A stretch of 64,000 nucleotides of DNA. Origin: Pedobacter nototheniae (GTDB lineage Bacteria; Bacteroidota; Bacteroidia; Sphingobacteriales; Sphingobacteriaceae). The stretch spans positions 1-64,000 of the forward strand of contig NZ_RQRS01000006.1 of the NCBI RefSeq assembly GCF_004335085.1, given 5' to 3'. Positions 60,291 through 64,000 of this stretch are shown here, one piece after another. A model generated the notes under the pieces. That model worked only from the letters and a program-made list of their open reading frames with translations. It was not told the DNA's origin and did not search any database. Both the position numbers and the translations under genes were made by a program. Numbering within the stretch: position 1 is the stretch's first letter; each line of letters begins with the position of its first letter.

Positions 60291-61853
60291 ATGAAAAAAT
60301 TAAATTATAGAATATTGGTTTCGCAAACATTGATGGTATTTTTATGTATCATGGCTTTTGCCTGTAAAAAAACTACAGAAGTGGATACCACAACAGCCGA
60401 GGGAACGCTGGTAAAACCCAAATATAACAGGAGTACTATGTTTCGCAATCCTTTAAACGGATGGGTAATGTATGGCTCAGGCTCTGGATCTGAAACTTAT
60501 TGGGATACAGAGTATTATGTGCCTGATTTAGGGAAGAAAGTAAAAGCCGTAGATTATGCCTCGGCCGCTTATATCCGCACCAACTGGGCAACATTTAACC
60601 CGGCAGATGGTGTTTACGCCTGGAGAAATCCAAACTCTGCAATTTATAAGATGATTAAAGGTGCCGAAAGCAGAGGTTTGCCAATAGCTTTCCGTTTTGT
60701 AGTAGATGGGCAGGATCAGGGTTTAAATACCCCACAATTTGTAATTGATGCAGGCGCTAAATATTATGTTGCAGATAGTAAATTTCCAGAACGGAAGTCT
60801 CCTTATCCTCAGGATCCTGTTTTTCAACAATATTACGCCAAATTTATTCAGGCCTTGGCCGAAGATTTTAACGACCCCAAACGCACAGCATTTATTGATG
60901 GTTATGGCCTCGGGAAATGGGGAGAAGGGCATGGTGTTATTTATGAAGATCCATCTAGAGCAACGGTTGCCAATACCGAAAAGTTTAAGGAAGAGGTAAT
61001 GGATTGGATAACAACACTGTATACAAAGTATTTTACAAAGGTGCCTTTAATGATGACATACCATCGTTTAATTGCCGATCCTGCCAGCGGGGGGAGTGTT
61101 AACCCTAACAGTAATCATTTATTAGAAATGGCCATTAACAAAGGATACAGTCTTAGGCAGGATGCATTTGGGATGACTGATTACTATCAAAGCTGGGAAA
61201 AGAATTTCGCAAAAAGCTGGAACTTTAAACGCCCAATTGTTATGGAAGGTGGTTGGATTACCAGTGGTACACACCGTTATTGGATCGATCCTAGTGGGAA
61301 ATACCGCGAGGGCCATCCCGAAGATGTCCGTCAGGGAGAATTTGATGGATCGGCAGAAGCTGCTGTTAACATGATGGATTTTCGCATTGGCGATATAGAA
61401 ACCTGGTTTACAAAATCATTTAACCTGTGTCAACGCTTTATTTCTGAGGGAGGTTACCGATTATACCCCGATCAGGTGTATTTGCCCGAAAGTGTAAATA
61501 GTGGTGCCGAAACAACCATTACGCACCGTTGGCGAAATATGGGCTGGGGTTATTTCCCAAACAACATTCCACAATGGAATTATAAATATAAAGTAGCTTT
61601 TGCACTTCTTGATGGCAGTAATACGGTAAAAAAACTTTTTATAGATAATGCCTCCGAACCTTCGGCCTGGCTTAAAAATCAACCGGCATCTTATACCTTA
61701 AAAGCAAATGTAAGCGTGCCTGCCGGAACTTACACCTGGGCTGTTGCGATTATTGATACCACAAAAGATAATCTTCCAGGTATAAAACTCGCAGTTAACG
61801 GAGATATTTCAGCAGATGGATGGCTGAAACTGATGAATGTGACCGTGAAATAA
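60291..61853 (+). CDS. DUF4832-type lipoprotein, possible glycosidase-like barrel
   Basis: A 520-residue lipoprotein (Cys25, IMAFACKKTTE). The front part (~50-330, NPLNGWVMYGSG, YIRTNWATFNPADGVYAW, AESRGLPIAFRF, DGYGLGKWGEGHG, PIVMEGGWITSG) looks like a TIM barrel of the GH42/beta-galactosidase-related type. Candidate acids are the Glu in KWGEGHG and in VMEGGW. The C-terminal part (~390-520, THRWRNMGWGYFPNN..YKVAFALLD) matches DUF4832. Such proteins occur in PULs but lack a proven activity. Last gene of the susC transcript, ended by the hairpin at 61868. Confidence 0.75.
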   Translation: MKKLNYRILVSQTLMVFLCIMAFACKKTTEVDTTTAEGTLVKPKYNRSTMFRNPLNGWVMYGSGSGSETYWDTEYYVPDLGKKVKAVDYASAAYIRTNWATFNPADGVYAWRNPNSAIYKMIKGAESRGLPIAFRFVVDGQDQGLNTPQFVIDAGAKYYVADSKFPERKSPYPQDPVFQQYYAKFIQALAEDFNDPKRTAFIDGYGLGKWGEGHGVIYEDPSRATVANTEKFKEEVMDWITTLYTKYFTKVPLMMTYHRLIADPASGGSVNPNSNHLLEMAINKGYSLRQDAFGMTDYYQSWEKNFAKSWNFKRPIVMEGGWITSGTHRYWIDPSGKYREGHPEDVRQGEFDGSAEAAVNMMDFRIGDIETWFTKSFNLCQRFISEGGYRLYPDQVYLPESVNSGAETTITHRWRNMGWGYFPNNIPQWNYKYKVAFALLDGSNTVKKLFIDNASEPSAWLKNQPASYTLKANVSVPAGTYTWAVAIIDTTKDNLPGIKLAVNGDISADGWLKLMNVTVK

Positions 61854-61867
61854 ATATGCAAAATTTT

Positions 61868-61911
61868 AAAGCTATTGCTTGTATTATAACAAGCAATAGC
61901 TTTGTTTTTTT
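61868..61911 (+). terminator. Terminator of the susC operon
   Basis: AAAGCTATTGCTTGT and ACAAGCAATAGCTTT form a 15-bp perfect stem with a 6-base loop, then a G and a T-run. Confidence 0.92.
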
Positions 61912-61973
61912 AATCGACCAAATTAGTTTGATTAAATTATGGATTACCATAAATACCAGTTTAAATAGTAATT

Positions 61974-63197
61974 ATGAAAAAAAATGCCTTATTAATCCTT
62001 TTTCTTTTCGCACAGCTGATCGTATTTACTTCCTATGCCCAAAAAAAGACTGATCAGTTTATGGGGGAAACAGTGAATTATGATGAAGATCAGGTACCTC
62101 AATATACCTTGCCCAACGTATTACAGAAAGCGGATGGCCGACTGGTTAGAAGTAAAAAAGCCTGGGAAAAAGAAAGACGGCCAGAAATCATATCCTTGTT
62201 TAAGCAAAATATTTATGGGCAAATGCCTGTAGCATTTGATAGCATCAAATTTGAACTGACCAGAAAAAATACCAATGCCATGGATGGTCGTGCCAGTTTA
62301 AAAGAGGTAACCATTAACATTTGGAATAAGGGGAAAACAGTTGCCATACCGATAGTACTGTTTATTCCCAATAACCGAAAAGGTCCTGCACCTGTTTTCC
62401 TCCTTATTAACAACCGCAGTAAGAAAAATACAGACCCAACCCGTACTGTTAAAAGCACCTTTTGGCCTGCAGAAATGATTATCGAAAAAGGTTATGCCAT
62501 TGCCAGTTTTCATGTAGCCGATGCGGCGCCAGATAAAAAAGATACCTATCAGCACGGTGTAATCGATCAGCTTTATCCGGAGCAACTTAATTATGATGAT
62601 GGAATGAAAGCCATTGGCGCCTGGGCTTGGGCAGCCAGCCGGGTAATGGATTATTTTGAAAACGATAAAGATATTGATGCCCATAAAGTTGCCATTGTGG
62701 GGCATTCAAGGGGCGGTAAAACTTCACTTTGGGTTGGAGCGTTAGATCAACGGTTCGCTATGGTGTTCAGCAGCTGTTCGGGTAACAGCGGGGCATCACT
62801 TTCCCGCAGAAAATATGGAGAAACAATCAGTTTGATTAATAAACAATTTGGCTACTGGTTTGCCAACAATTATAAACAATACAGCAACCGGGTAAGCGAA
62901 TTGCCTGTTGATCAGCACATGTTAATCGCTTTGATGGCACCAAGACCTATTTACACCACTAATGCAGTAGAAGATCGATGGGCAGATCCCCGTGGATCTT
63001 ATCTTTCGCTTGTAAATGCAAGTCCTGTGTACAATCTATATGGAAAAAAACTTCATTTAAGTGTAGAGCCGCCGGATGTTAATGTGCCAATTATCAACTC
63101 TTTAGTCGGTTATCATTTCCGAACGGGAATACATGACCTGAACGTTTACGATTGGGAAAACTTTATCCGTTTTGCAGATTATCATTATCGGAAATAG
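61974..63197 (+). CDS. CE15-like glucuronoyl esterase
   Basis: A secreted 407-residue alpha/beta hydrolase. Signal peptide ..LLILFLFAQLIVFTSYAQ. The nucleophile elbow is GHSRGGK with Ser245, as in CE15 enzymes that split esters between glucuronic acid on xylan and lignin alcohols. Other family traits are the opening NVLQKADGRLVRSKKAWEKERRPEIISLFKQNIYG, LPVDQHMLIALMAPRPIYTTNAVEDRWADPRG and a late HFRTGIHDLNVYDW supplying the His. An acetyl esterase of related fold is the alternative. It lies after the susC-operon terminator, so it needs its own promoter or read-through; none with TAnnTTTG was found. Confidence 0.82.
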   Translation: MKKNALLILFLFAQLIVFTSYAQKKTDQFMGETVNYDEDQVPQYTLPNVLQKADGRLVRSKKAWEKERRPEIISLFKQNIYGQMPVAFDSIKFELTRKNTNAMDGRASLKEVTINIWNKGKTVAIPIVLFIPNNRKGPAPVFLLINNRSKKNTDPTRTVKSTFWPAEMIIEKGYAIASFHVADAAPDKKDTYQHGVIDQLYPEQLNYDDGMKAIGAWAWAASRVMDYFENDKDIDAHKVAIVGHSRGGKTSLWVGALDQRFAMVFSSCSGNSGASLSRRKYGETISLINKQFGYWFANNYKQYSNRVSELPVDQHMLIALMAPRPIYTTNAVEDRWADPRGSYLSLVNASPVYNLYGKKLHLSVEPPDVNVPIINSLVGYHFRTGIHDLNVYDWENFIRFADYHYRK

Positions 63198-63284
63198 GTA
63201 AACATTGTCAAATAAAATTATAGAAACCGGATATTTATAGTAATTTTTAAGGCTTTACAAACATTCTTCGATTCATTTAGGTTT

Positions 63285-64000
63285 ATGGGCTTTCGCAAAT
63301 TCAGTCTTTTACTTTTTTTCTTGAGTATTTTACTCATTAAGGGAGCCTTTGCGCTGGATATTTCCAGGTATCGATTTCATTTAATGCCCGATAACCCCTA
63401 TTACGGTGGCATACAGAGTATCACAAAAGATAGTTTGGGCCGGATTTGGTACACGGGCCCGGATGCTGTTTTTATGTATGACGGGAATAGTTTTTATCAG
63501 TTAAATGATATCGTATCAGCCAGTAATCCGAAAGTAAAATGGGCATACGGAACTATAATTACCGATAAAGGTGGACGGCTTTTTCTTGCCACCAACCATG
63601 GTTTGCTGCAATTTAATTATGAACGCTTTTCTTTTGATTTAATCGTACCCGGAAGAATAAGATCGCTCTGTTTAAATAATGATGGTAATCTGTTTATGTT
63701 ATCGGGCGAAAGTGTGTTTTGGTATGATCAGAAAAACAAGAAAACCCAGCAGCTGGCCCTTCCAACACATAAATATTTTAATAATATCATTAGCTTAAAG
63801 GGCAATATATACGTTGCACAGGAAAATCTGTTATACAAAATCGAAACAGGCAAGCGCCGCTTTGTTTTATTTGCTGATTTTACTTCTTTATCCAATATAA
63901 CCATTGATGCAATTGAATTTAATGGTTCCTATTATTTTCTCACCCAAAGAGGGGGCATATACATTACCGATGCTTCAGGAAAAATCAAGAAAAATATTCT
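63285..64000 (+). CDS. Partial CDS: beta-propeller sensor, probable hybrid two-component regulator
   Basis: The first 238 codons run off the window edge. The protein starts MGFRKFSLLLFFLSILL, a signal or membrane anchor, then enters repeated propeller blades of the two-component regulator type: YYGGIQSITKDSLGRIWYTGPDAVFMYDG, then WAYGTIITDKGGRLFLATNHGLLQF, then RIRSLCLNNDGNLFMLSGESVFWYD, then ITIDAIEFNGSYYFLTQRGGIYITD. This is the periplasmic sensor of Bacteroidota hybrid two-component systems that detect oligosaccharides and switch on the neighbouring PUL. The kinase and AraC-type DNA-binding domains would lie beyond 64000. It is the best candidate for a regulator of elements A and B. Confidence 0.85.
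   Translation, partial: MGFRKFSLLLFFLSILLIKGAFALDISRYRFHLMPDNPYYGGIQSITKDSLGRIWYTGPDAVFMYDGNSFYQLNDIVSASNPKVKWAYGTIITDKGGRLFLATNHGLLQFNYERFSFDLIVPGRIRSLCLNNDGNLFMLSGESVFWYDQKNKKTQQLALPTHKYFNNIISLKGNIYVAQENLLYKIETGKRRFVLFADFTSLSNITIDAIEFNGSYYFLTQRGGIYITDASGKIKKNI

Overview
The window looks like a chromosomal segment of a Bacteroidota bacterium, most likely a Sphingobacteriaceae member close to Pedobacter. The evidence is low GC, many promoters of the TAnnTTTG (-7) type, a PorP/SprF protein beside a giant surface protein with a gliding/type IX secretion C-terminal domain, a SusC/SusD locus, a type III glutamine synthetase, an Oar-like TonB receptor and a Bacteroidota-type FMN glutamate-synthase-like protein. 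No database was searched. Family calls rest on motifs read in the translations.

Layout. 1-127 is the end of an IS256-like insertion sequence with the first 23 codons of its transposase. 149-2602 holds a hypothetical gene, a small lipoprotein and nhaA. 2686-10651 is a minus-strand pair: PorP/SprF and a 2344-residue secreted multidomain nuclease-like protein. 10803-13168 holds a divergent tRNA-modification gene (threonylcarbamoyl-AMP synthase) and a membrane-anchored glutamate-synthase-like flavoprotein. 13297-13943 is a non-coding array of two and a half ~236-bp elements with terminal inverted repeats (MITE-like). 14046-24526 is mostly minus-strand metabolism: asnS, an M28 peptidase, ferritin, small enzymes, a beta-barrel protein and lpdA. 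It is interrupted at 17832-18472 by a very AT-rich gap with an orphan promoter and three hairpins. 25072-29037 is an Oar-like TonB receptor plus lipoprotein, followed by a decayed astacin protease. 30018-48444 is mixed housekeeping and regulation: LytTR regulator, XRE regulator, methyltransferase, SMR pump, pepD, purM, GSIII, tonB, purL, a five-gene plus-strand run ending in fbp, and rnhA. A tRNA-His follows at 48619.

Downstream of tRNA-His, 49196-64000 is a polysaccharide utilisation locus: GH2, GH3, SusC, SusD, SusE-like, a DUF4832-type lipoprotein, a CE15-like glucuronoyl esterase and the first 238 codons of a beta-propeller sensor, probably a hybrid two-component system. The strongest unexplained signal is a pair of almost identical regulatory elements at 49196-49260 and 53805-53869. 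Each has two 15-bp direct repeats (GTACAAAAACRAACC) exactly 21 bp apart, then a 21-bp gap, then TAGTTTTG. They sit before the GH2/GH3 genes and before susC. They are good candidates for the binding sites of the sensor-regulator at the right edge and would tie both transcripts into one regulon.

Several minus-strand starts were moved inward, because longer reading frames begin at TTG or lack a plausible start context. Promoter calls match only the -7 consensus unless a -33 element is stated.
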